From: Candidatus Rokuibacteriota bacterium
GTDB taxonomy: Bacteria; Methylomirabilota; Methylomirabilia; Rokubacteriales; CSP1-6
Length of the DNA: 49,491 nucleotides
Reading direction: 5' to 3'
NCBI GenBank assembly: GCA_003220315.1
Contig: QHSA01000140.1
Coordinates: forward strand, 1-49,491
The position numbers and the translations under genes are program-made. Shown one piece after another: positions 1 through 7,581 of this stretch; position 1 is the stretch's first letter; the number at the start of each line of letters is the position of its first letter. The notes under the pieces are model-generated. The model did no database searches, had not been told where the DNA came from, and saw only the letters and a list, made by a program, of their open reading frames with translations.

Positions 1-636
1 GTGGCGGAGTTCTTCAAAGCCGATGCGGAGAAGAAGGGCATCAAGGTTCTCGGCTTCGAGGGCACCGAGGAGAAGTCGAACTTCGACCCCATCATCACCC
101 CGATCAAGGCGAAGAATCCGAACGTCATCTACTTCGGCGGCATCTACGACCAGGCGGCGCCGTTCTTCAAGCAGACCCGGGAGAAGGGCGTGAAGTCGAA
201 GTTCCTGGGCCCCGACGGCATGGACTCCTCCGACCTGACGAAGATCGCCGGCAAAGCCGTCGTCGGGATGTACTACACCTCGGCCGCCGGCCCGGCCTCG
301 GCCCTGCCCAAGGCCAAGGCCTTCGTCGAGGACTTCAAGAAGAAGTTCGGCAAGAACCCCGAGCCGTACGCCGCCGAGGCCTACGATGCGACCGCCATCG
401 CGCTCAAGGCCATCGAAGCCGCGGCCAAGAGCGGCAAGCTGAGTCGCGAGGACGTGGCGACGGCGGTCCGGAAGACGAAGCACAGCGGCATCACCGGCGA
501 GATCGAGTTCGACACGAAGGGTGACCGGAAGAAGGCGCTCTACTTCGTGCTGCAGGTCGCCAGCGACGACCCGGCGAAGTGGGGCGACAACAAGATCGTC
601 AAGCAGCTGACCATCGCCCCGCCCGAAAAGAAGTAG
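1..636 (+). CDS. livK: Branched-chain amino-acid ABC transporter, substrate-binding protein (5' truncated)
   Basis: This is the C-terminal part (211 residues visible) of a type I periplasmic binding protein of the LivK/Peripla_BP_6 family, which captures amino acids or related small molecules outside the inner membrane for an ABC importer. The visible part has the second alpha/beta lobe with VIYFGGIYDQAAPF and the family stretch AAEAYDATAIALKAIEAA. It ends with ITGEIEFDTKGDR, a typical closing strand. The reading frame is open to base 1, so the GTG there is probably not the true start, and the signal peptide lies outside the window. It precedes livHMGF on the same strand, which supports the assignment. 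The ligand cannot be deduced. Confidence 0.9.
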   Translation: MAEFFKADAEKKGIKVLGFEGTEEKSNFDPIITPIKAKNPNVIYFGGIYDQAAPFFKQTREKGVKSKFLGPDGMDSSDLTKIAGKAVVGMYYTSAAGPASALPKAKAFVEDFKKKFGKNPEPYAAEAYDATAIALKAIEAAAKSGKLSREDVATAVRKTKHSGITGEIEFDTKGDRKKALYFVLQVASDDPAKWGDNKIVKQLTIAPPEKK

Positions 637-639
637 CGC

Positions 640-793
640 AGGAGACGAGACGGTAGACGTCGAAGGGCGGGCCGGGAAGCTCTCCGAGACCCGTAGCTTC
701 TGGGGGTCGACCGGAGCTGGCGCGGTGGGCAGTCACCCAGCGCGTTGCCGCTAGCGTGGTCGAGGAGAGCTCCCGGCCCGCCCCTCGTCTCTA
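640..793 (+). repeat. Family 1 structured intergenic element, copy 1
   Basis: This gap between livK and livH folds into one long interrupted stem. Bases 665-685 pair with 764-784 with a single bulged A. Outside that, GAGACGAG (642-649) pairs perfectly with CTCGTCTC (784-791). A small GACG/CGTC hairpin sits between the two left arms. Inside the stem are the blocks GAGACCCGTA (686-695), CTTCTGGG (697-704) and TAGCGTGGTCGA (752-763). GACC and GGTC can pair next to facing GA/GA steps that could form tandem sheared G-A pairs. The region between these blocks can form two more hairpins. A second copy with the same blocks and spacing lies at 33234-33390. It matches no RNA class I recognise. The last paired base is 6 nt before the livH ATG, which has no Shine-Dalgarno sequence of its own. 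Confidence 0.75.
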
Positions 794-797
794 ACGT

Positions 798-1769
798 ATG
801 GACTACCCGCTCCTCCTCGGCATCTTCCCGCAAGTCTTCCTCGACGGCATCATCCTCGGCTTCATGTACGCGCTGATCGCGCTGGGCTACACGATGGTCT
901 ACGGGGTGCTCGAGTTCATCAACTTCGCGCACTCCGAGATCTTCATCGTGGGCGCCTTCGTCGGCGTCGAGCTCCTCCTCGGCCTCAAGAGCGTCGGGCT
1001 GCTCGACGGCCTCCCCTGGCCGCTCGTCTTGTTCCTCACCCTGGTCGCCGGCATGGCCGCGAGCGGGCTGCTCGCCGTCACCGTCGAGCGGGTCGCCTAT
1101 CGTCCGCTGCGCAACGCGCCCCGGCTGATCCCGCTCATCTCGGCGATCGGAATCTCGTTCTTCCTCCAGGACCTGATCCGGCTCTTCGAGTCGCTCTGGC
1201 GGAACGCCTTCAACCTCGTCTACCCGACGATCGATGTGCTGAATCTCCGCTTCGAGCTCACCGAGACCATCGACGTCTCGGTCAAGTCACTCGTCGTCAT
1301 CGTCGCCGCGTTGCTGATGCTGTGGGCGCTCCACGTGATCGTCAACCGCACGACGATCGGGACCGCCATCCGCGCGGTGGCCGAGGATCAAGCGGCGGCG
1401 AGCCTCATGGGCATCAACGTCAACCGGATCATCTCGCTCACGTTCCTGATCGGCGGGGCGATGGGGGGGGCCGCCGGCGTCTTGTTCGGCGTCCAGTACG
1501 GACTGATCAATCCCTACACCGGGTTCATTCCGGGGCTGAAGGCCTTCACCGCGGCCGTGCTCGGCGGCATCGGCAACATCCCCGGCGCGATGCTCGGCGG
1601 GCTCGTGCTCGGGCTGCTCGAGGCCTTCGCCGCCTCCTATCTGTCCCTGCTCACGGGGGGGGCGTTCGGCGCCGAGTACAAGGACATCTTCGCCTTCTCG
1701 GTGCTCATCGTGATCCTCATCTTCCGACCCAAGGGCCTGCTGGGCGAGATCGTCCGAGAGCGCGCGTGA
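798..1769 (+). CDS. livH: Branched-chain amino-acid ABC transporter permease LivH
   Basis: LivH-family inner-membrane permease of 323 residues, the usual family length. It forms the translocation pore with LivM. The hallmark N-terminal region is present (GYTMVYGVLEFINFAHSEIF, near residues 33-52), followed by about eight hydrophobic segments. The cytoplasmic coupling region follows (AVAEDQAAASLMGINVNR), then the C-terminal GLKAFTAAVLGGIGNIPGA motif. The ATG at 798 is the first start in frame after the structured element. No clear ribosome-binding site precedes it, so translation may depend on the leader fold. The stop overlaps the livM GTG by 4 bases, implying translational coupling. Confidence 0.95.
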   Translation: MDYPLLLGIFPQVFLDGIILGFMYALIALGYTMVYGVLEFINFAHSEIFIVGAFVGVELLLGLKSVGLLDGLPWPLVLFLTLVAGMAASGLLAVTVERVAYRPLRNAPRLIPLISAIGISFFLQDLIRLFESLWRNAFNLVYPTIDVLNLRFELTETIDVSVKSLVVIVAALLMLWALHVIVNRTTIGTAIRAVAEDQAAASLMGINVNRIISLTFLIGGAMGGAAGVLFGVQYGLINPYTGFIPGLKAFTAAVLGGIGNIPGAMLGGLVLGLLEAFAASYLSLLTGGAFGAEYKDIFAFSVLIVILIFRPKGLLGEIVRERA

Positions 1770-2968
1770 GCCTGTACTCCGTCCTCGCCACGGCCGCCGT
1801 CGCCCTGTCCAGCCTCGCCGTCGCGACAGCTCCACGCTCGGTCCTCGCCTTCCTGGCCTTCCAGGGCGCGCTGCTCTTCGTCTACCTGGCGCGGATCCCG
1901 ACGTGGCTCCGGGTCGGTCTCCTCGGGGTCGCCCTGCTGCTGCTGATGCCCCTGATCGGGGCCTTTAACGGCTACTACCTCGAGGTGGCGACGCAGGTCG
2001 GGATCTTCGCCGCGCTGGCGCTCGGCCTCAACATCGTGGTCGGCCTGGCCGGACTGCTCGACCTCGGCTATGTCGCGTTCTTCGCCGTCGGCGCCTACTC
2101 CTGGGCCATCTTCGGCTCGCCGCACGCGAACGTCATCTTCGGCGGCGGGTTTCCCCTGGCCGGCGTATGGTTCTACGCGTTCCTGTTCGTCGGGCTCTTC
2201 GTGGCGGCGATCACCGGCATCCTCCTCGGGCTCCCGGTGCTGCGCCTGCACGGCGACTACCTCGCCATCGTCACCCTCGGCTTCGGCGAGGTCATCCGCG
2301 TTCTCGCCAACAACCTCGACAAGCCGATCAATCTCACGAATGGCCCGAAGGGCATCACGCCGATCTCTCGCCCGCCGGCGCCGCTCGGGCTGCCCTACGG
2401 CGAGTACTTCTACTTCCTCGTCCTGCTCATCGTCGTCGTGGTCGTCCTCGTGAACCGCCGGCTCGAGGACTCCCACATCGGCCGGGCGTGGGAGGCGATC
2501 CGTGAGGACGAGCTGGCGGCGCGCGCCATGGGGGTGCCGCTCGTGCGGATGAAGCTCCTGGCCTTCGCTTGCGGCGCGTCCTTCGCCGGCATCATGGGTG
2601 TGCTGTTCTCGGCCAAGCAGGTGTTCATCAATCCGGAGTCGTTCACCTTCCTCGAGTCCATCGGCGTCCTGGCCATGGTGATCCTCGGTGGGATGGGCTC
2701 CATTCCGGGCGCCGTGCTCGGCGCCACGGTCGTCACCGTCCTCAACCTCCAGGTGCTGAAGGGGCTGTCGCTCTGGCTCAACGAGCTCAAGAACGCCGGC
2801 GTCACCGTCCTCGGCTACAGCCTCGCCGACCTGCCGACGCAGTTCGAGCCGGCCAAGTACGAGCGGATGATCTTCGGCGTCATCCTGGTCCTCATGATGA
2901 TCTTCCGCCCCCAGGGCATCCTGCCGGCCCGGCGGCGGCAACGAGAGCTCGCTCACCTGGAACGGTAG
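1766..2968 (+). CDS. livM: Branched-chain amino-acid ABC transporter permease LivM
   Basis: LivM-family permease of 400 residues, partner of LivH. The GTG start at 1766 overlaps the livH stop (GTGA). The frame stays open upstream of it, but that part is livH read out of frame. Several N-terminal hydrophobic helices are followed by the LivM signature ALGLNIVVGLAGLLDLGYVA and by LPVLRLHGDYLAIVTLGFGE. The coupling segment AIREDELAARAMGVP and a C-terminal LGGMGSIPGAVLGA come next. The length is toward the upper end for the family because of an extra hydrophobic N-terminal segment. The stop codon is followed immediately by the livG ATG. Confidence 0.95.
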   Translation: MSLYSVLATAAVALSSLAVATAPRSVLAFLAFQGALLFVYLARIPTWLRVGLLGVALLLLMPLIGAFNGYYLEVATQVGIFAALALGLNIVVGLAGLLDLGYVAFFAVGAYSWAIFGSPHANVIFGGGFPLAGVWFYAFLFVGLFVAAITGILLGLPVLRLHGDYLAIVTLGFGEVIRVLANNLDKPINLTNGPKGITPISRPPAPLGLPYGEYFYFLVLLIVVVVVLVNRRLEDSHIGRAWEAIREDELAARAMGVPLVRMKLLAFACGASFAGIMGVLFSAKQVFINPESFTFLESIGVLAMVILGGMGSIPGAVLGATVVTVLNLQVLKGLSLWLNELKNAGVTVLGYSLADLPTQFEPAKYERMIFGVILVLMMIFRPQGILPARRRQRELAHLER

Positions 2969-3760
2969 ATGGCGGCCCTCTTCGACGCCCGAGGGGTGAC
3001 CAAGCGGTTCGGCGGCCTCACCGCGCTGCAGGCGGTGGACTTCGCGCTCGAGTCGGGCATCGCGTCGATCATCGGGCCGAACGGCGCGGGAAAGACGACG
3101 CTCTTCAACATCTTCACGGGGCTCTATCCCGCCGACGAGGGCAGCGTCACGTTCCGCGGGCGAGCGCTCTTCGGCCTCCGCCCCGACCAGATCACGGCGC
3201 TCGGAATTTGCCGGACGTTCCAGAACATCCGGCTCTTCGCGAACATGACGGTGATCGAGAACGTCCTCGTGGGCATGAACTCGCGCATCGCGCTCGGTCT
3301 GTGGGACGTCCTCTCGCACGGCCCGCGCTTCGCTCGGACCGAGGCGGACCTCTCGACGCGCGCGGTGGCGCTGCTCGATCGCGTCGGACTCCAGGCGAAC
3401 GCCAACGACGTGGCCCGCAACCTTCCGTACGGCGACCAGCGCCGGCTGGAGCTCGCCCGCGCGCTCGCCTCCGAGCCCGCGTTGCTCCTGCTCGACGAGC
3501 CGACCGCCGGGATGACGCGGACGGAGGCCGGCGCGCTCATGCGCCTGCTGCGCGAGCTCGTCGTCGACCTCGGGCTCGCCATCATCTTGATCGAGCACAA
3601 CATGCGCGTCGTCATGGAGGTGTCCGACCGGGTGACCGTGCTGGACCACGGCGAGAAGATCGCGGAAGGGCCCCCGCGCGAGGTCCAGAGTGACGCGCGG
3701 GTCATCGAGGCGTACCTCGGCACGCGCGGCTCGGCTCCCCAGAGGGCGCGCCGTGCTTAG
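2969..3760 (+). CDS. livG: Branched-chain amino-acid ABC transporter ATPase LivG
   Basis: Cytoplasmic ATPase of 263 residues that powers the LivHM permease. Walker A is GPNGAGKTT (36-44). The signature region is LPYGDQRRLELARAL, an accepted LivG variant of LSGGQ in which D replaces the second conserved Q or E. Walker B is LLLLDEPTAGM. The H-loop lies in ILIEHNMRVVMEV, and the C-terminal extension typical of the BCA_ABC_TP_C family is present. The ATG abuts the livM stop with no gap, so the two are probably translated together. The livF GTG lies inside its 3' end. Confidence 0.95.
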   Translation: MAALFDARGVTKRFGGLTALQAVDFALESGIASIIGPNGAGKTTLFNIFTGLYPADEGSVTFRGRALFGLRPDQITALGICRTFQNIRLFANMTVIENVLVGMNSRIALGLWDVLSHGPRFARTEADLSTRAVALLDRVGLQANANDVARNLPYGDQRRLELARALASEPALLLLDEPTAGMTRTEAGALMRLLRELVVDLGLAIILIEHNMRVVMEVSDRVTVLDHGEKIAEGPPREVQSDARVIEAYLGTRGSAPQRARRA

Positions 3761-4454
3761 CGTCGATTCGCTCGACGTCGCCTACGGTGAGATCCGGGCA
3801 CTCAAGGGCGTGGGGCTCCAGGTGGGCCGCGGCGAGATCGTCACGATCCTCGGCAACAACGGCGCCGGGAAGACGACGACGCTCAAGACGATCTCGGGCC
3901 TCCTCCAGCCCCTGCGCGGCACGATCACGCTCGAGGCCGAATCGCTCGTCGGGGTGCCGCCTCACGAGATCGTCGGTAGAGGCGTCGCGCACGTGCCCGA
4001 GGGACGGCGGATCTTCAACCGTCTCACGGTCCGCGAGAACCTCATGATGGGCGCCTACCCGAGGCGCGACGCGGGGGTCCCCGCCGACCTCGAGCGCGTC
4101 GTGACGCTCTTCCCGAGGCTCAAGGAGCGGATCACGCAGGTCGCGGGCACGCTGTCGGGGGGCGAGCAGCAGATGCTCGCCATCGGCCGCGCGCTGATGG
4201 CGAACCCGAGACTCCTCCTGCTGGACGAGCCGAGCATGGGGCTCGCCCCCGTCCTCGTCGAGCAGATCTTCGACACGATCGCCGACATCAACCGGCAGGG
4301 GACGACGATCCTCCTCGTGGAGCAGAACGCCGCGATGGCGTTGTCGATCGCGCACCGGGGCTACGTGCTCGAGACCGGCGCCATCGCGCTCGCGGGAACC
4401 GCGACGGAGCTGGCCGACAACCCGGAGGTCCGCCGGGCCTACCTGGGGGAGTAG
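3753..4454 (+). CDS. livF: Branched-chain amino-acid ABC transporter ATPase LivF
   Basis: Second ATPase of the liv system, 233 residues from the GTG at 3753. That start overlaps the end of livG by 8 bases and gives the usual LivF N-terminus (VLSVDSLDVAYGEIRALKGV). Walker A is GNNGAGKT (34-41), the signature is LSGGEQQMLAIGRAL, and Walker B is LLLLDEPSMGLAP with the Ser-Met-Gly variant usual in LivF. The H-loop lies in ILLVEQNAAMALSIA. It is the last gene of the operon. Its final 16 bases overlap the 3' end of the convergent glycosyltransferase. Confidence 0.95.
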   Translation: MLSVDSLDVAYGEIRALKGVGLQVGRGEIVTILGNNGAGKTTTLKTISGLLQPLRGTITLEAESLVGVPPHEIVGRGVAHVPEGRRIFNRLTVRENLMMGAYPRRDAGVPADLERVVTLFPRLKERITQVAGTLSGGEQQMLAIGRALMANPRLLLLDEPSMGLAPVLVEQIFDTIADINRQGTTILLVEQNAAMALSIAHRGYVLETGAIALAGTATELADNPEVRRAYLGE

Positions 4455-6103
4455 GGAAGCGCGGGAGTCGTAGACTCCCCGTTCTTGAGCTCGGGCCGCC
4501 GCCAGCCTTCGACCACCAGCAATCCCACGCTCTCCAGGTGGTTCACGGGGCCTGCGACGGGAATTCGGACAACGGCCAGACGCTCGGCATGCGTCTGCAC
4601 GAAGTAGCCGGTCTGCAGCGCCCACCCGATCGTGTAGGGTCCGTCGCTCCATCCCGTGGGGAGGCCGGGTGCGGGAGGGAGAACGGGCGGGACGTGTCCG
4701 GCGGGCGGGAAGAGTAGGCCGCCCACCAGCCAGACCCGGTGCCGGGACTCCAGCGCGCCTTGGATCGCACCGTACAGGGGCGCCAGGGGCTCGGCCGACG
4801 TCATCCGGAGCTTGAGCAGGTCGTATCGGTGGACGGTGAGGTCCTCCATCGGGGGGAGGGTCATCCACGGCACCGGGCCGCGATAGTACCGGTTGAACGT
4901 GATGCCCACGTACCACGGGTTGACGAGGATGAGATCACCCGGTTGGGCCGCGGTGTGAACGTACTGGGCGATCAGGTCGACGTTGGTCTGACGAATGCCG
5001 ACGCGGTCCATCGAGACGGGGAACGCGAGCGCGGTCGCCAGGACGGCGACGCCGGCCCGCGCCCAGCGGAGGGAGCGTGTCCCCCCGAGCACGACGTCGA
5101 TGGCGAGCGCCACCACCGCGATGAGGGGCACGAATTGCCAGGCCTGCGGGACGCGACCCGCGAGCTTCAGAAAGCCGAGATGAAGACTCGTGGCGGCCAC
5201 GATCACCAGCGCCGCATAGAGCACGTGCGGGCCGGACGTCGGCTCGCCGCGCGATGACCGCCGGAGCGTGCGCACGACACCGTACGAGACGAGCCCGGCG
5301 GCTGCCGCCCACAGCGCCACGAGCGGCCAGCTCCCCTCCGTCACCATCTCATTCGATCGCACGAGCAGCGCGTGTGCGCCGAACTCCGACTGGTTCAGCG
5401 GCCTCCAGCTCCGGGAGGTCAGCAGGACGCCGACGTACGGCAGCAGGGACGCCGCCGCCACGACGCCGGTCACGATCACGGCGAGCGCCGCCGAGCGCTC
5501 CCGGGCCACCGCAGCGACCGCGAACCCCGCGACGCACACGGCCAGGATGAGGGGGGCGTTGTGGTAGAGGGTTTGCACGGCGAGGATGGCGACCGTGAGG
5601 GCGTAGAGGAGCGAGCGGCGACGCGGAGCGGCCGTGAGGCGTCCGATGGCGCCAAACGCCAGGACGATGAAGAGGCTCCCGAGACCGTACGGCTTCACCG
5701 AGCCCGCCGTCTGCAGCGTCCCTGCGTGCGCGGCGAACACGGTGAGCGCCAGCAGCGGCGGGCCGGCGGCGAGCACTCGGCCGGTGACCCAGATGGCGCC
5801 GACCATCGCCGCGGCCACGCCGAAGCCAAGGACGCGGAGGGCGACGTCCTGCCCGCCGTCGCTCCACGGTGACGACCAGAGTCGCAGGAGCGTCGGATAC
5901 AAGGCGGGCGCGGAGTCCAGAGACAGGGACCTCAACACCTCGGTGTACGTCGATCGGGTGGCGAGTTGGACCGTGGACACTTCGTCCCGCCACAGCGGCC
6001 CGGCTTGGGTGGCGAAGCGCAGGTTGAGCGAAACGATGAGCGCGGTGATCAGCAGGGCGAGAGCCAGCTCGGCCCACGCCAGCGCCCCGTGGGGGCGCCT
6101 CAT
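4439..6103 (-). CDS. GT39-type membrane glycosyltransferase
   Basis: Polytopic inner-membrane protein of 554 residues resembling the dolichyl-phosphate-mannose/ArnT-like (PMT_2, GT-C) superfamily. These enzymes use lipid-linked sugars on the periplasmic side. After the first membrane helix (about 11-28) comes WRDEVST (38-44), the acidic pair in the first periplasmic loop that is catalytic in GT-C enzymes. About ten further hydrophobic segments follow, then a C-terminal soluble domain (about 360-554). The start ATG overlaps the stop of the upstream fusion gene (ATGA), making this the third gene of a minus-strand operon. Acceptor and donor cannot be told from sequence. Confidence 0.8.
   Translation of the reverse strand: MRRPHGALAWAELALALLITALIVSLNLRFATQAGPLWRDEVSTVQLATRSTYTEVLRSLSLDSAPALYPTLLRLWSSPWSDGGQDVALRVLGFGVAAAMVGAIWVTGRVLAAGPPLLALTVFAAHAGTLQTAGSVKPYGLGSLFIVLAFGAIGRLTAAPRRRSLLYALTVAILAVQTLYHNAPLILAVCVAGFAVAAVARERSAALAVIVTGVVAAASLLPYVGVLLTSRSWRPLNQSEFGAHALLVRSNEMVTEGSWPLVALWAAAAGLVSYGVVRTLRRSSRGEPTSGPHVLYAALVIVAATSLHLGFLKLAGRVPQAWQFVPLIAVVALAIDVVLGGTRSLRWARAGVAVLATALAFPVSMDRVGIRQTNVDLIAQYVHTAAQPGDLILVNPWYVGITFNRYYRGPVPWMTLPPMEDLTVHRYDLLKLRMTSAEPLAPLYGAIQGALESRHRVWLVGGLLFPPAGHVPPVLPPAPGLPTGWSDGPYTIGWALQTGYFVQTHAERLAVVRIPVAGPVNHLESVGLLVVEGWRRPELKNGESTTPALPYSPR
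4463..4479 (+). terminator. Candidate terminator hairpin after livF
   Basis: GGGAGTC, a GTA loop and GACTCCC form a 7-bp perfect hairpin starting 9 bases after the livF stop. It is followed by CGTTCTTG, a weak U tract. It lies inside the last codons of the opposing gene, which is compatible with a compact convergent terminator. Being palindromic, it could act in both directions. Confidence 0.4.
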
Positions 6104-7581
6104 GTGGTGGTCGTGCGCTCGGACATCCCCGACTCGACCGCCATCGGGACCTTCTCCACCCTCTCAGCGACGATGACGCACTGAACGAACAGGTCGCGGA
6201 TGCCGAAGGAGTACTCGCGCAGGGCGAATCCGGTGTCGCGCAGGAGCGCCACGGCCTCGGCGCGGGAGCCGAGGAGGGATATCTCGTCGGGGTGGAACTT
6301 CGGTTCGGCGCGTGACACGAGCCGGATGAGACGCCGGAGCGCGTGCAGGAACAGCACGCTGGAGCCCCGACGGTGGGGCCAGAAGACCACGAGCTTCCCG
6401 CGCGGCTTCAGGACGCGATGGAGCTCGTCGAGAATCTCTCGGATCTCGTGCGGATGGAAGTGCTCGAGGACACCGAGGTTGTAGACGCCATCGAACGCGC
6501 CCGCCTCGAACGGGAGGTCGAAGATGCTCGCCTGCTCGATCCGGCTCGCGTGCGGGTTGTTCCGGGCATAGAGCCTCAACGCCCGCTCGGAGATGTCGAC
6601 GGCGGTCACTCGAAACCGCTCGTGGAGGCCCGCGTCCACCTGTCCGCTGCCGCATCCCGCGTGGAGGACCCGTGCGCCCGCGGCGAACGATCGCTCCGCG
6701 TACCGGCGAAGGTTGCGCCGGATCACGCGCCGATACACGGCGGCGACGAGGTCGTAGAGCGTCCCGAGCGCCGTTCGCTTCTCGCTCCAGTACTCGTCCC
6801 AGCCCTGCGACTCGACGAGCTCTGGACGCAGCCGGTCGATCGGGCGGGAGCGTCGGAAGCGGCCGGGGTTCGCCAGCTGCGCGAAGAACAGCCTCAACAG
6901 AAATCGTCCGCTCCGGACGCCCTCTCGGGCGGTGAGCTTGGAGCTCCCGTACACCCGGGCCTGGAGCACGATCGGAATCTCTCGGATGCGAGCGCCGTTA
7001 CGACACAGAATGAAGAGGCTTTCGAAGAAGAACGCGTAGGCGCGGGCCGTCACGAGCTCGAAGAGCTCGCGCGGGATCCGCCGCAGGTCGTAGAGCCGGA
7101 GGGCGCCACTCGCATCGTACGGCATGCGCAAGAGCACCCGCGTCAGGAAATGCCCGAGCCGCGTCAAGAACAGACGGTGGGGGCTCCAGCCGGGAAGGCT
7201 GTCGGGTCCGAGGTAGCGCGAGGCCACCACCACGTCCACGTCGCTGGCGTGCGCGGCCAGCAGGCGGGGGAGGTCGGCCGGGCTGTGCGAAAAGTCGGCG
7301 TCCAGCGTGATGAGCAGGTCGTACCCCTTGTCGTAGGCGTACGCGATGCCGGCACGATGCGCACTGCCGATGCCGAGCTTGCCCTCCCGATGGATCACCG
7401 AGATCCGAGGGTGCTGGCGCGCGAGCCGATCGAGCGTCGCGCCGGTGCCATCGGGAGAGCCATCGTCGATGAAGAGGATGTCCGCGTTCAGCGGAAGCGC
7501 CCGGAGTTCCGCGCAGAGCCGCTCGACGTTGCGGTTCTCGTTGTAGGTCGGGACGAAGATGAGGAGACGGGAGGGCGTCAT
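6100..7581 (-). CDS. Fusion: polyprenol-phosphate-sugar synthase (GT2) plus SAM methyltransferase
   Basis: 493 residues with two domains. Residues 1-235 are a DPM1-like GT2 enzyme with PTYNENRNVERL at 11-22, DDGSPDGT at 39-46 and TLDADFSHSP at 92-101. It also has the family motif YGSSKLTAREG, near 211-221, and would attach a sugar to a polyprenol phosphate. Residues 255-480 are a class I methyltransferase with VLHAGCGSG (305-313) and NLGVLEHFHPHE in the post-II/IV region. I chose ATG 7581, which overlaps the stop of the upstream gene (ATGA); the open frame further upstream is a shadow. Fusion of these two activities is not one I recognise as standard. The downstream GT39-type gene could use its lipid-linked product. 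Confidence 0.82.
   Translation of the reverse strand: MTPSRLLIFVPTYNENRNVERLCAELRALPLNADILFIDDGSPDGTGATLDRLARQHPRISVIHREGKLGIGSAHRAGIAYAYDKGYDLLITLDADFSHSPADLPRLLAAHASDVDVVVASRYLGPDSLPGWSPHRLFLTRLGHFLTRVLLRMPYDASGALRLYDLRRIPRELFELVTARAYAFFFESLFILCRNGARIREIPIVLQARVYGSSKLTAREGVRSGRFLLRLFFAQLANPGRFRRSRPIDRLRPELVESQGWDEYWSEKRTALGTLYDLVAAVYRRVIRRNLRRYAERSFAAGARVLHAGCGSGQVDAGLHERFRVTAVDISERALRLYARNNPHASRIEQASIFDLPFEAGAFDGVYNLGVLEHFHPHEIREILDELHRVLKPRGKLVVFWPHRRGSSVLFLHALRRLIRLVSRAEPKFHPDEISLLGSRAEAVALLRDTGFALREYSFGIRDLFVQCVIVAERVEKVPMAVESGMSERTTTT

Noticed and set aside
640-797. A riboswitch controlling livH
   Set aside because: The second copy of the element lies between convergent genes with no gene downstream, so ligand-dependent control of the next gene does not explain both. 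It matches no riboswitch class I know.
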